Source: Diplodia intermedia (taxonomy: Eukaryota > Ascomycota > Dothideomycetes > Botryosphaeriales > Botryosphaeriaceae). From it: DNA of 64,000 nt. The translations under genes and the position numbers were made by a program. Where the stretch lies: NCBI GenBank assembly GCA_021495925.1, contig JAKEKT010000013.1, positions 248,001 through 312,000 on the forward strand, given 5' to 3'. Shown in pieces: positions 37,620 to 49,096 of this stretch. The notes beneath the pieces are model-generated. The model was not told the origin of the DNA, ran no database searches, and saw nothing but the letters and a program-made list of their open reading frames with translations. Positions within the stretch are counted from its first letter, which is position 1, and each line of letters opens with the position of its first letter.

Positions 37620-39663
37620 ATGGTCGCGAATTGCCTAGTCTACGCAAAGTTGTGGCATATATCAATTGTGCTCACAACTTTTACCCTCTTTTTGTACCGT
37701 GTAGATGGGCTGCCTTTTTCATTTTCTGGTCCTCACCGTGAGCCTAAACAACCTTATCGACCAACACCAAAACGACAGAATGATCGTCCTCTGGCAAGGC
37801 TGTCAGGTTCCCTCTTGTTGGTGCTATTTTTCGGCTGGCACTGACTACCGCAGTCTGTGTCTATGCTGCCTGGTTCTGGTTCCATGGGATCGACAAACTG
37901 CATCTGGACCCCTGCCCCGTCTATGAGTTCTTTTTCACAAAGCTGGATGCCCAAGGCTCCATTCGGATATTCTACAGAGTGGTGCTTGTTCTACTGGTGA
38001 TCATCTATGGATTCCTGTCCGTTAAAAACACTTTGATCACACTACTCATGTTTCTTTTCAACACGTTGGAAAGTACGCTGTTGACAGCAGCGTTGGTGTT
38101 CCATCGAATCACTTCACAACGCGGGGCTTCTTTCCACAAAACATGCTTTCACTGGATGGAAATCACCGTCGTCATCATGTGGACGCAAGCAAACCGAAAG
38201 TTACTTTACCGCTACGTCCAAACAAAGTTTCTTGTACTGCTAGACGTCTTTCTTTTTCTTGGTTGGAGTAGTGTCCAGTTCTCTAGCGCTCTCCTTTGGA
38301 AAAAGACAAGCCGTCGTTTCCCTCCTTTAGCGCATCTACGTATTGTTCGGAAGACGCTATTGCATGAATACCAACTACGACGAAGAGATACATTAAGAAG
38401 TATCAACAGTATACTTGACGACTGGTTGTTTGGTACTGGAACTGCAAAGTAAGTTTTGCTCTCACTTCCTCCGTTCGAGAACCACTGCAAACTGGAGATT
38501 GACAATGGAAATAGACGTCAACGACTGAACTTTGTCCATGTCTTCAATGCCTTTGCCATAGCCTGGTGCATCACCGCCGTCGAACTGACTCTATTCTGGA
38601 ACGGAATAGACAGAGTTTACAACATCACCTCTACTGGACAGCTCATTCCTCTCGTAATTGGGATAGCAGGAGTCTTACAAGTCTGCCACGGCTTAACTGT
38701 TGAGAAATGCGATAATCATAGGGCCAACCTTTTCATGGTACCTCTGTCTGGAATTTTCTCGTAGAATTTGAGATTGACATTACTTGCAGGAATTATTCAG
38801 TACACTTCCAACGGCATCAACAGGTCGCCTCCAGAAGCATGCATCGTCAGGAGCCAGCTTCTTCGAAGACGTTCATCTGAACAAAGACGGTTCGTACACG
38901 GTATTTTGGATCAGGAGACCCAGTAGACGGCACTCAATCTGCCCTGGAGAGTCTCCAAACGATGAACTCCCTGTTGCGAAGGCCTCCAACAAGACAAAAA
39001 GCCCGAAGTCGATGGAAGTTCATGATAGACAAGGTCGAGCGGTAAGTGCTCTCTCGAATCAGAAGAATATGGTCTTCTCTAACTTCTGCCAAGGCGAGAT
39101 TTCAATTGGAAGTGGAACGAAGACCATGCCCTTCACGGGCGGTCTCTTTGGATGCTAGACGACCCGAGGCTCCACGAAGGATAAGATTCTCTGAGAGGTT
39201 CAAACATGCAGCTCAGCAAGTCTTTACTGCCATCGCGGACTTTATGGACGCCTTCTTCTCGAACCTGGTTTTCCAGGTTTCGCAACGGAATCCGCAGCTC
39301 ATCAGGTATGACGAGTACCTAAAACGTTGGGGAAATCATCGTCGCATCCCAATACGGCAGTTGCTACACATGCTCAGGCACGCTTTCCAGCGGCGCCCAT
39401 TAGTGGATAGCATGACAGAGTTCTGTGACGAGGCTTTGAAAGTTCTACGCCTTACGCCAGCTCGTGGTGTTGTTCATATCATCGAACGGGTAAAAGTAGT
39501 ACTCCATCGCCTGACAGATATCAGAGTCCAATACGAAGCGGAACGCATTACCGCGAGGGAACAGCGTGTGGAGGCAACCGTCGCCCTTAAGGAATGGAAA
39601 GACGTGACGAAACTGACAAAGGTGACTGTGGAGGACGACATTGCCTTTTTAGGCAGTTATTAG
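37620..39663 (+). CDS. Multi-pass membrane protein (fungal hypothetical), single-base frameshift
   Basis: Exons 37620-38448, 38515-38737, 38790-39041 and 39094-39663, with introns of 66, 52 and 52 bp. Exon 1 begins MVANCLVYAKLWHIS and runs to RPLARLSGSLLLVLFF. It then loses frame at a run of five T (37827-37831). One extra T would continue it into RLALTTAVCVYAAWFWFHG. Predicted membrane segments include VLVLLVIIYGFL, TLITLLMFLFNTL and QLIPLVIGIAGVLQV. The segment ITAVELTLFWNGIDRVY with TGQLIP is characteristic of a widespread fungal membrane protein family of unknown role. The C-terminal 190 residues are soluble and helical. Corrected length would be about 625 residues. Whether the shift is a real mutation or a homopolymer error cannot be told. 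Confidence 0.65.
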
Positions 39664-39836
39664 ATTTCAGCACAAGCTTGAGGACCAGCAATACCACAAA
39701 TAATAGAGGATTAATATCGATTCATTTCTACTTGGCAAGTAAGAACTGTCTAAGCGGCACAGCTCGTAGGGTCTACGATGAAGTCGCGGACAGCCGAACC
39801 AATTCCTGATGAGAGCCGGCTCAATTCCTTCTCATC

Positions 39837-42194
39837 CTAGTCCGCGTCATCCATATCCGTTTTCGCACCCTCTTGCACCTGCCCTGCATCCTTGATCCTC
39901 TGTCTCGCTTGCTTGACCCACTCATCCGCATCTACCATTGCCACCCTTACCTCTTCAGTAACACGGTCCAAAGCCTGCTTCGAACGCTGAAATTCTGCCC
40001 CAATCCATACACGGATATCCAAAGCGACCTGAGCCAGCCCCACAAGCGACTCGCTCCTCCCCATCCCACTACGTCCCCTCATTTTCTCCAGGCAACGGGA
40101 ATCATTACCGAATGCCAGAGATAGACGTGCACGCTCCATAGCGCTCAAGCGCGACCCGATCTCGTCGAGCCTGTTCAGGAACGCAAGCCTCTCCATCTCC
40201 TCATTCACGCGATGCTGAATCATGTGCACGACTTTGCAAAACTCCTCCGCTTGGAGGGCCGCCTGGCGAAGACGCTCGCACCGAGAATGCGTCGTGGCGT
40301 GGCAGTCTAGAAGGTGATATCCCGGCCGCCGCGGCTGGACGGTGTGTACGGGTGGCGTGGCGGAAAACTCGGCGGCAAACTCTTCTTGGGTGCACTCCTT
40401 TTGGAGGCAGCAACGCAAGATGAAGCGCCAAAGGTTCCCGGAAGATGCTTGGGGGAGGTCGGCCCGGGCGATGATGTAGATGGCGTGGATGACGACGAGC
40501 ACGCCGCAGTTGTGTCTGTCGTTTTGCTGAAGTGCCTGTATCGAGTTAACATCGATCGTTACCGCTTCCAGCCTCATGCACTGTGCTATACTTGCCTTGT
40601 CAGCACCCTCAATCCTGAGCGGCCTTTCGAGATCATACCCCAGGAACTTGGCAATAGCTCGCACAGCAGGTTCCATACTATCCAGGTCGCATTCCGCCTT
40701 CAACGAGTCGTATACGGTCACGACAATGGCACCGGACACGATGGAGTAAGAAAGCAGTCGCCAGTGCTGCAGCTCCGGCGCGAACAGCGGCACAAGGACA
40801 ATGTCGTCCCATGCTCGAAGGTCGACCGACTTGCTCCTCGACGTCCCCCACGCTTCCCATGCCTGCTCCGGAACTTCGCCGATGTCCACCAACCGCACGC
40901 CCGTGTTGGGCATGAAGAGGCGTATCAACGGCATGATTGTCTCCTCGCCGAGCCAGTTGTGCCCTTCCAACGCGGGTACGGCGTTCGCGAGCACTCTTTG
41001 CTCGTCTGACTCGGAGACGGGGGCTTCGGATGCCCCAACGACCGGGTGTGCTGTGCTCGCGGCATCATCGACTGTTCCGAAGCCCTCGGTGCTACCCAAT
41101 AGATCCGGGTCCGTTTGAAACATGGGGTCGGATATATCGTGTGAGGGGTGATGATGTTCGGGCTCGCGAGGAGATTTAAGATGGGCAGGGTGGGACTCGG
41201 GCTCTACAAGTAGCGTGGTGTCGTGGGGCGGGGACTCTACCGCAGTCAATGTGCTATTGCACTCTGGTGGAACCACTTTACGCGTAGCTCGGCTCCGGTC
41301 AGGAAGTGTGTCGGTTTTCTGCTTCTTTGTTGTGAGTGCCGCAGCGGCTTGCGTGTCGTCCATCGGCCGCTTGCTTACGGCGAACTCGGGTGGTGCGGGC
41401 GAGAGTGTGATATGATGGCCTCGCCATGCCGGCATTCTCTCCTCTCCCTCTGGTGGGACGCCATTATCTTGCTGCGATGGCGTGCTGTTGAGCGGTCCGC
41501 TTGGTGCAGGGAACGTCTTATCCATAAGCTCCCGGGCCTTGATCCTCTCGACCAAACTACGCATGAAGCAGCCGTTGCGCGGCGTGGATATGCAGATGGC
41601 CTTGGCTGGTTCCAGTTGAAGGACCCAGTCGACGCACACGCTCTTTCGTTCACACGGTGGCATGTGGCCTACCAAACATTCCACAGAGGCGATGTCGGAA
41701 TATACCGATAGTATGAGTTTGTACGCCGACGCGACGTCCGGTCCGACGAGCGTCTTCCTCTCGGGCGTGGTGTCTGTGCGGAAAAGCCAGACAAGATGCA
41801 GATCCATACCTCTGCATGCAGCAATCACTGCCAGCTCTATCCGCGTTGCCAACTGTTCGTCGGCCACATTGACCACAACAATATCGCCGACGTGGTACTC
41901 TGTTGTGTTGTATGTGATGTATTCCGAGGACGTGCGGATCCACTTGTTAAACTTGCTTCCTTTGCCAATGCCTTTTGCAATGAAGGATCCGTTCTGGAGT
42001 TTGATGCGAATGTTTGGTACGTGGGCTAGTAAAAGCAGTCAGCAATGGCTTGGAAAGAGAGAGAGTGCGCAAAGAATATTACTGTCTGGCTTCACCCGAG
42101 CCTTAGAGATTGCTCTGGAATAGCGCTTCTTGCGTTTCGTGGAGAAACGCATCGTGTTACCTCTGGCTCGATCACCTTGCGAGGCATAATTCAT
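39837..42194 (-). CDS. BAH-like / Ulp1-type (C48) cysteine protease, 766 aa
   Basis: Exons 42194-42083 and 42025-39837 with a 57-bp intron; frame is continuous. The N-terminal tail is basic (RFSTKRKKRYSRA). Residues about 60-170 resemble a BAH module (YHVGDIVVVNVADEQLATRI, then VWLFRTDT). A disordered linker with a possible nuclear localisation signal (TTKKQKTD) follows. The Ulp1-like domain has an apparent full catalytic set: His458 (HW), Asp477 (YDS), Gln537/538 (QQND) and Cys544 (NCGV). A helical C-terminal region of about 150 residues ends in an acidic tail. By family, a SUMO- or ubiquitin-like-specific protease acting in the nucleus, possibly chromatin-bound through the BAH-like part. 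Substrate unknown. It is related to the degenerate domain of the gene at 26686-30900. Confidence 0.78.
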
Positions 42195-42700
42195 CGTTGA
42201 TTTGCGGGTTTTGAGGATTGATGAAGACGCGCTTGTACTGCGAAGATGATGAAGGCGTTTACAACGTCGCGAAGGTGAAGAACTGATAGGTTATTTACAT
42301 TTTGAAAGGATTGCGGCGTAGGTGCAGATCTGGTTGGTGGGGTGACGCCGATCGACGATTTCACCACCAATGAGACCGGGAGATGAATCCTCCACAAACA
42401 CTGAAAAAAGCCGCAGAGCACTAAAGTGTTTCATGTGGCCTAAACGAGGTTACATGGCAATGTAGCTGCAGTCTCGACTCCCACCCCTGTGATATGCTTA
42501 CTCCGATACCTTCTCATCCGCCAGCGGCTGCCGACACGTACTCGCATCCCGTTCTTCTCGTTTCTTTGCAGGAAGCCCCCTGAAGTTCCAGGCCTGCAGA
42601 TATTCTGTGCTTCGACATTGGAACATAGTCACACAAGTATCAGAAAGCTCGAAAGCAATGGCATTACTCAATCACCTTCCAAACCGTGGGAGTGATCTGA

Positions 42701-42960
42701 GTGACCTCCCTCGCTATTGACCTTTTTGCCCCAGCCACTAGCATGGTGTTCTACGAGAATGGCACGCCAAACACCTCCGACACCAACAAGGTCAACTACG
42801 GCCAGGGTAAAGTGGCCAACCTCCCCCTCGCGGTGGAGTTTGCTAAGCGGTGCAAGAAACACAGCATCCTGAAAGCCCTGACCATCACCAACCGGGAAGC
42901 TAACAAGGATGGCAGAAAGTCACTCACTTCCAATCCCAACTTAGGGGAGATGACCTATCT
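42701..42960 (+). pseudogene. Short-chain dehydrogenase (SDR) fragment
   Basis: Reads SLAIDLFAPATSMVFYENG, then VNYGQGKVANLPLAVEFAKR. This corresponds to the active-site segment of fungal SDRs with YxxxK conserved (YGQGK). Neither the Rossmann nucleotide motif upstream nor the C-terminal half is present, and the frame ends in unrelated sequence. A remnant, not a gene. Confidence 0.5.
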
Positions 42961-43668
42961 CGGAGAAATAAGTTCACTTATACCTCCTCCGAGAAAACCC
43001 TCGTCGCCTGGGAAGAACTGGAAGCTAGCCGATGCAGGCACTATCTCGTTTTAGAGCTATCGGAGTGTGTCTCCTTAGGCGCCTCTGGCGGGATCTCTGC
43101 CAACGTTCAATTTCCTCCTCCTCGGTGCCTGAGGCATCTGGATCCTCGGGCTGCAGGGTCTATTCCCTTCAAATGGATCGTACGGCGCCCATGTGGGCGT
43201 CGAAGGTGATTTCGGCCACAATTCTGTGTTTATTCGCCACTTTAATCCAGAAATCTCGCCCTCTCGCTCATGCCATGCTCAGGACTCCTCAATATCTATT
43301 CCATGTTCTGACATTTCTTTTTCTTTTTTTCTTGATGTGGTTATGGAGAGACCTTCGTCGCCTACTCCGCCTCTCCTCGAACTTACGTCTGCTCTATCGA
43401 GAATTATGGGCATTCTTAACAGGTACATGTAGCGTGTACAGGGATTATCAGACCAAGAGTGAGCAGTGACAAAGTCGGCGCGGCTCGCTCTAGATGCAGG
43501 TCCGTAGTTATAGAGATGACTCAATTGCACATTCTTGTCACTCGTATCTACGTCTAGATATTGGATTCAATTACCTTCGTAGAGGGCATCTCTGATGGAG
43601 AATTTTCACCTCCTCTACAGCGCCGCCATTGATCTAATAGACGCATGGACTCATCATTACGTGGGCGG

Positions 43669-43829
43669 TTGAATCCAATGTCCCGACGCGATTGTCGGTA
43701 TTGAAGCGTACTTACGTAGTCAGCTGAATACAATGTCCCGACATACATGTCGGCATTAAAGCAGACTTCCGTAGACAGTTGAATCCGATGTCCCGACGCG
43801 GAAGTGTCGTAAATGCAGACAGTCGCGTG
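43669..43829. repeat. 55-bp tandem repeat with palindromic core
   Basis: Copies begin at 43669, 43724 and 43779 (spacing 55 and 55); the last is partial. Each has TTGAATCCAATGTCCCGAC or a near match, followed by an inverted repeat: CCGACGCGATTGTCGG, CCGACATACATGTCGG and, partly degraded, CCGACGCGGAAGTGTCG. Confidence 0.8.
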
Positions 43830-44126
43830 GAGACGTCTGATCCAACTGCCTACTATAAGGCACACAATGGATTCACGATCAGAGAGAATTGGACGTGCCG
43901 TTCAAAATTCGGCGGTGGTGGTGGTCATGCCATTTCGAAAACAAAAACTCCTAAAATACGCCACACCGGGCGCTATGCATACTTCAGAGTCCCGTCGGAC
44001 TGTACAAAAAAAAGACAGCAAAATAGGGGGCAAGCAAATCGACATCGTGGGTAAACAATAAAAACAGCTAAAAAGTAACAAAAAAAAAAACAAACAAAAC
44101 GGCGAAGGACCCACACCCACACACAA

Positions 44127-45626
44127 TCAAACAAAGCCTCCGGGGAGGCGGGCAACGGGCGGCACGGGGCCCAGCTCGAACTCCTCGGCCACAGGGGCCA
44201 TCTCACTCCTGGCTCGACGCCAGACGGGCTGCGGGAGGGCAGCGTCGGCGCCTCGGGCCTGGAAGGCCGTGGTGCGCGCGGAATTCTCGCTGCCGTGACC
44301 AGTGGTGCGGCCACGCAGGACCTCGGGCGTGCGGCGCAGGACAGCGCGGTTCATCATCGGGTCCGACCGCTCGGTCGGCGCTGCCAGCAGCGCCTGGTGG
44401 AAGCGGGCGCGGTTGCGGGCGGCGGCATCGCGGTCAGCGTCGGCGAGGGAGCGCTCGACGTCGGCGATGCGCTGCTGGAGCGCCAACTCGAGCGGTGCGG
44501 ATCCCGCGAGGTAAACAATCCTCTCGGTGGTGGTCGAGGTGCGGGGGTTGGTGATGGTGGTGGTGACGCGGTGGATGATCATCTCATTGGTGATCATCTT
44601 GAAAGATGATTGCGTGCCTTGGCCCTGGTATGACCACCAGGGCCGAAGGCCGGTCTTCTCGACGTAGTAGACACCGAGTCTTCTGTCCTCGTGCTCAGAA
44701 ACCAGGCCGTAGCCAGACGCCGGCCCAACGAAGAACACCACGAATCGTGGGAGCTGGTGTTCCCATGCGTGCCACCCGATGCCGCGGCAAGCGCACAGCA
44801 GCAGCACGAAAGCTGCCGCGCGGCAGACCAACCAGACAATTTTCAACGCCATTGCGGCGTCAACGCCAAGAGCAAAGAAGACGGCGGGGATTTCGAGGAG
44901 GATGGTGGTGATGGCGTAGAAATAGGTGCTTCCGAGCAAGACGAGCGGCAGCGACCGAATGGTAAAACGCGCCGAAGCGCGGCGATCCGCCTCGCGCACA
45001 CGGGCTCGCCACACCCCGAAAAGGCCAGCCGAAACAGGCATCGTCGCCAGCAAGAAAACGCCATCGAGAGCGGGCTGGATCCAGAAGGGCAGGAGCAAAT
45101 CCGGCCGACGAAGTGCGGCAATGTTGAGGGCGAAGGTGGCGATCCAGACCAGAACGAGCGATAGGCCGGAACAGGCAATGAAGCGGCCCAGGATTCTCGA
45201 ATCTGACGCTAGGTAGCGCCATATTCCTGACGCCAGCGCCACCAAACCAACGTCCTGCAGTGATACCAAGGTCCACGAAACAAGACGGTATATAGCCAGC
45301 TGAGCTGGCGCGGGCGGGCGGGCGAGAGCGGAGATGGTGATGGCATTGGCGGCGATGCCAAACAGCGCGACAGCGGCAAAACCGGCTGCCAGAATGCGGG
45401 CACGGCTGTCGGCCCAAGAGGCCACGCACACGGAGACGAAAAGAGCGAAGAAAAGGGCCAGATCGCCCGAAGGCACGAGGAAGTAGACGGGAGAGGTCAT
45501 GGCTGCGGCGTAGATCAGATCGTAGGCGAGTCGACGGTCGTACGCGGTGGTGTGAAGAAGGACGGTTGCGCAGCTGGGCGCGCTGCGATTTGAGGCAGGC
45601 CGGACATCACTGAATGCTCCTTCCAT
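44127..45626 (-). CDS. Seven-TM integral membrane protein, unknown function
   Basis: Intronless. About seven hydrophobic helices in the first 330 residues, for example ALFFALFVSVCVASW, ILAAGFAAVALFGIAANAI, LSLVLVWIATFALNIAAL and AAAFVLLLCACRGIG. A cytosolic tail of about 180 residues follows, with the beta-like stretch FKMITNEMIIHRVTTTI and a helical, Arg-rich segment. The ATG at 45626 is used; the ATG at 45500 (MTSPVYFLVPSGDLALFF) has the better start context and may be the true one, giving 457 residues. It resembles poorly characterised fungal seven-helix proteins; I cannot name a ligand or family. Confidence 0.72.
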   Translation of the reverse strand: MEGAFSDVRPASNRSAPSCATVLLHTTAYDRRLAYDLIYAAAMTSPVYFLVPSGDLALFFALFVSVCVASWADSRARILAAGFAAVALFGIAANAITISALARPPAPAQLAIYRLVSWTLVSLQDVGLVALASGIWRYLASDSRILGRFIACSGLSLVLVWIATFALNIAALRRPDLLLPFWIQPALDGVFLLATMPVSAGLFGVWRARVREADRRASARFTIRSLPLVLLGSTYFYAITTILLEIPAVFFALGVDAAMALKIVWLVCRAAAFVLLLCACRGIGWHAWEHQLPRFVVFFVGPASGYGLVSEHEDRRLGVYYVEKTGLRPWWSYQGQGTQSSFKMITNEMIIHRVTTTITNPRTSTTTERIVYLAGSAPLELALQQRIADVERSLADADRDAAARNRARFHQALLAAPTERSDPMMNRAVLRRTPEVLRGRTTGHGSENSARTTAFQARGADAALPQPVWRRARSEMAPVAEEFELGPVPPVARLPGGFV

Positions 45627-45650
45627 AACCAAAACCGCCACCACACTCAA

Positions 45651-47398
45651 GCGTTTCTGCCTAGCTACTCGCCAACACCACAGATGACACAGCGCTTAGA
45701 TCACGATGCAAATCAAGTCTTGATCAGAGTACCGCATGCAAGCTACGCTATAATTTTTTCAGTGAGATTACGGCGTTTTCCAGGAATGCGCCTCTTTGGC
45801 ATAGAGGTGAACCCTCGCTGTTGACACTCTCTGCCTGTCGACCAACACCACACCCGATACAACCCTCAGAAAGGTATGCAGATTGAGCCCTAGCTAGGGT
45901 ATAGCGTGTAGAGTAAGCTATAGTTTTTGTACTGAGTTTGCGGCATATTCAAGCGATGCACCTCACCGCAATAGGTTCGAAAGCCTTGTCAGGAGTATAA
46001 GTCCCGGGACTGGCTGCAATAGCAGCTCATTCACCGTAACGTACCCCGTGGCTGAAAAAGTAGGGATCTCTAGGTTTGCCACTTATGAATGTTCCTCCAG
46101 CTGCGGCTCTGATTCCCCCCCAGTTTGCGGGTCCATGCAGAAATCCCGCATCGTCTGACCTGATTAACAACCGTCTACACTACGAATGGTGCTTTACTTA
46201 CATTGTCCGGGCGTACACAGTATATATGACACAACACAGGTTCATGTGTGCACATGATTGGGCAGTGGCAGTAGATGTGTTCCTGAATGGGCAGTGCCAT
46301 GGCTACCGCCGCGAAGACGGCCAACGCGATGGTATTGGCCTTCATGTTGCAACGTGGAATCGGTGGAGAGTGGGTGCTTCTTCTAGCGAAGGTGGAATTC
46401 GAAGCAAGGCTTTGTTTCTTGTGTGGCAGAATATCGCGGCAGAGGCACCGACACTTTATAGGTGTCCTTCCAAAGAAATATTCGATGCTGCTGGCGGTCG
46501 GCTACGGCTACGTGGACCCAATAGCTTCCAGAGACCCATGGTACGGGCATCATGGAATCTTTGGTTGAGCCGGCTGATCACGCTACTCTTCTACCTATCC
46601 CATAGAAAGTTTTCTGTAAGATAGACGCGAGTGGGCACTTTCTTTTGTCACCCGCTGGACTGCGAGTCATCACCACCAAAGCTGCGGATAGGGCCGTGGG
46701 GAATGATGCGTCTCGACAGGCCAAGCCACATCCGGTCAAGTCGTATCTAGCTAATACCGGGGGACAAAGTCTACTGTCGACGACAAAATTCAGCAGACAT
46801 AGTGCGCCACCCAGGCAAGTAAGTTGGGAAGGTGGAACCAGAAATTCACCGACTACTTTTGTCCAAGCTTTGCCAACTCTACGAGAATCGTCTTGTCCCC
46901 CAAGTCTTTCACCTTCTGAGTCAAGTCTTCGACCTCACATTTTTTGCATTTCGTCTATGGTCCTGACGACGGCCCCAGATATAGGCGAAACCATAGTGAG
47001 CATCTATCTGCATACATTTATCACCTTATATCGTCGCATGTATTGGAATCAACAGACCTGATATCATCCATGCGAACCCATCTCAGCGAAGCGAAGCGGA
47101 GGCGATGCTTACTGCTGGTGGATAGCGGTATTCTCTCGCCGCCGGCGCCGGTATTCGCCGCTAGAGGTGTTCGTCGCCGAAGAGTTAGGAAGGTACGCGA
47201 ACGCGTCAACGTGTCAACGCTATTCTACGGTCGGCGCGGGCACCTGCCGCGTCGATACGGACCTTCGGCCCTCCGCTCGAGCGGCGACCGTCACGACGCT
47301 CCTCCCCTCGCTTTGCTGAGGATCAATCGAACGGCTCTTCCGGTGCGGCTAATTGTTGTAAAGATATGCATTTTGGATAAGTTCTGGCAATGACCATG
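45651..47398. other. Intergenic region
   Basis: No supported gene. Holds a diverged direct duplication (45658-45970) and a right-end fragment of the foldback element at about 46614-46655 (GGGCACTTTCTTTTGTCACC). Confidence 0.4.
45658..45970. repeat. Diverged direct duplication of about 145 bp
   Basis: 45658-45805 and 45831-45970 share, in the same order, CCAACACCACA, GATGCA or TATGCA, AAGCTACGCTATAATTTTTT against AAGCTATAGTTTTTGTACTG, and GCGCCTC or GCACCTC. Strongly diverged. Confidence 0.45.
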
Positions 47399-49096
47399 TC
47401 ACACCTTGACATACTCGAGTTTCCTGGCCAACCAGCAACCGATTGTAAACCCGATGACACTCCCTTGGTCATCGCGACGAAGAACGACTGTCCAGTTTCC
47501 AGGCGCCGGAGCGTCCATTCCCCGCGGATCGGCGAGGAACCAGACATCTCCACCCACATGTCGCATGAGATGCGGTGGCCCCTCGCCCAAGAAGCCGTCA
47601 AAAGCGCCGTACAACAGGTCGCCCTGACCGGTGCAGTGCAATGTAGAATCCAGCTCTTCGCAGCGAAAGTCGCCCGAGAAGGACGACCCCGCGAGATCAC
47701 CGTCTCTCTTCACAACGCGCTTAGCCTCGATCTTAACATTATCAACAAGACACTGAACGTGCAGAGAATCGCCATCCACCGAGGCAATCATATCCCGCGA
47801 CCGAGCGTTCCGGGGGTCGTCGCCAAGCGGCACGCGGAAGTCATCACCGGCCCACAAGACCGACACCTCTCCGCCATCTCCCCCGGGCTGCACCACCACC
47901 GCCAACTGCGTTTCGGCGTCCAGAAAAACCCCAAACCACTCCGACGCGGGCTGCTGCTGCTGCTGCCGCCCCCCCACCACCGCCTCCGTCTCGCCCCCGC
48001 CCGCAGCGGGCACCGACGACAGCCCCAGCAGCTCCTCGATGATCCTCGCCGCGCAGCCCTCAGCGCTGGCCTCGTGGTTGAACAGCACGACGACCGACAG
48101 CCGCGCCTCGGGCACGTAGCGGCGATGCACGCGGAACCCACGCAACGCGCCGCCATGGCCGACCGTCAGCGCCGCCGGCTCGCCCAGGCGGACATGGCTC
48201 AAGCCCATCCGATACCGCGCGGGTGCGCCGTCCTTGTACCGCCCCGGGTCCCCGGCGAGGCGGCGGTAGTCGCGGTGGTCGTCGTCGTCGCGCCACAGGC
48301 GATCGAAGTAGCGCTCGTACGCCACCATGTCGGCGAGCGAGGCGACGGCGCCCGCGTCGCCGGCCCACTCGATGGCGTTGCGGGCGGGCGCGAAGAAGCC
48401 AACAGCGTCGCCGTCGCCCTCGTGCCCGACGCAGCCGCCAGGTAGTAGCGGCGTCGCGGTGTCGGCGACGACGCGCGCCGTGGCCATGCCGGCGGGCTGG
48501 AAGACGCGGCGCGCGAGCAGGGCGCCGATGGACTCGCGCGTCACGGCCTCGACGGCGCGCCCGAGGACGTGGTAGTTGGTGTTGCTGTACGACATGGCGG
48601 CGGCGGCGGCGAAGTGCCCGGGCGGCCTCGTCTTCGCGAGCCGGGCCAGCGTCGGCTGCGAGTGTGCCGCGATGGTGTAGCGCGACTCCGGCGCGGCGCC
48701 CCAGAGCGTGCAGAGCGCCCAGTAGTCGCGCAGCCCCGACCGCATGTCCCACAGGTTGTCGACGGTCATGTTGTCGGGCCCGGGGAAGAGGTCCGGGCCG
48801 AGGAGCGCGGTGATGGCGGCCGTCAGCTGCTGCCGCACGTCGCCGCCGAGGAGTGCGGGCGGCGGGTCCCGCTCCAGGTCGAGGATGGCTTGGCACAGCA
48901 TCTGCTTGGTGGTGGAGCAGATGGGGAACAGCGTCGCGGGCGTCATGGGGATGCGCCGGTCGAGGTCCGCGAAGCCCCAGACGTGCTGGCCGACGAGCTC
49001 GCCGTCGTGGACCACGGCGATGGCGCCGCCCGGCCCGCGGTACCGGCTGGGGATGGTGAGCAGGATGCGCTCGACGGATTCACGGGTGACGGGCAT
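47399..49096 (-). CDS. D-aminopeptidase-like serine hydrolase (S12/beta-lactamase fold), 565 aa
   Basis: Intronless. Begins MPVTRESVERILLTIPSRYR; an in-frame extension upstream has no ATG and is ignored. The penicillin-binding/beta-lactamase-like domain has SxxK (Ser61-Thr-Thr-Lys64 in PICSTTK), YSN (170-172) and HGG (314-316, the KTG equivalent). A C-terminal beta-rich domain ends in TIGCWLARKLEYVKV, as in D-stereospecific aminopeptidase-like proteins of fungi. No signal peptide, so probably cytosolic. Expected to hydrolyse amide or ester bonds through an acyl-serine intermediate; substrate unknown. Very GC-rich third positions. Confidence 0.85.
   Translation of the reverse strand: MPVTRESVERILLTIPSRYRGPGGAIAVVHDGELVGQHVWGFADLDRRIPMTPATLFPICSTTKQMLCQAILDLERDPPPALLGGDVRQQLTAAITALLGPDLFPGPDNMTVDNLWDMRSGLRDYWALCTLWGAAPESRYTIAAHSQPTLARLAKTRPPGHFAAAAAMSYSNTNYHVLGRAVEAVTRESIGALLARRVFQPAGMATARVVADTATPLLPGGCVGHEGDGDAVGFFAPARNAIEWAGDAGAVASLADMVAYERYFDRLWRDDDDHRDYRRLAGDPGRYKDGAPARYRMGLSHVRLGEPAALTVGHGGALRGFRVHRRYVPEARLSVVVLFNHEASAEGCAARIIEELLGLSSVPAAGGGETEAVVGGRQQQQQPASEWFGVFLDAETQLAVVVQPGGDGGEVSVLWAGDDFRVPLGDDPRNARSRDMIASVDGDSLHVQCLVDNVKIEAKRVVKRDGDLAGSSFSGDFRCEELDSTLHCTGQGDLLYGAFDGFLGEGPPHLMRHVGGDVWFLADPRGMDAPAPGNWTVVLRRDDQGSVIGFTIGCWLARKLEYVKV

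Larger units (their letters stand above)
42195..44126. other. Intergenic region with relics and repeats
   Basis: Contains an SDR relic (42701-42960), half of a foldback-like hairpin (43535-43575) and the 55-bp tandem repeat. A poly-A rich stretch (about 43990-44100) lies just past the stop of the next minus-strand gene. Confidence 0.4.
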
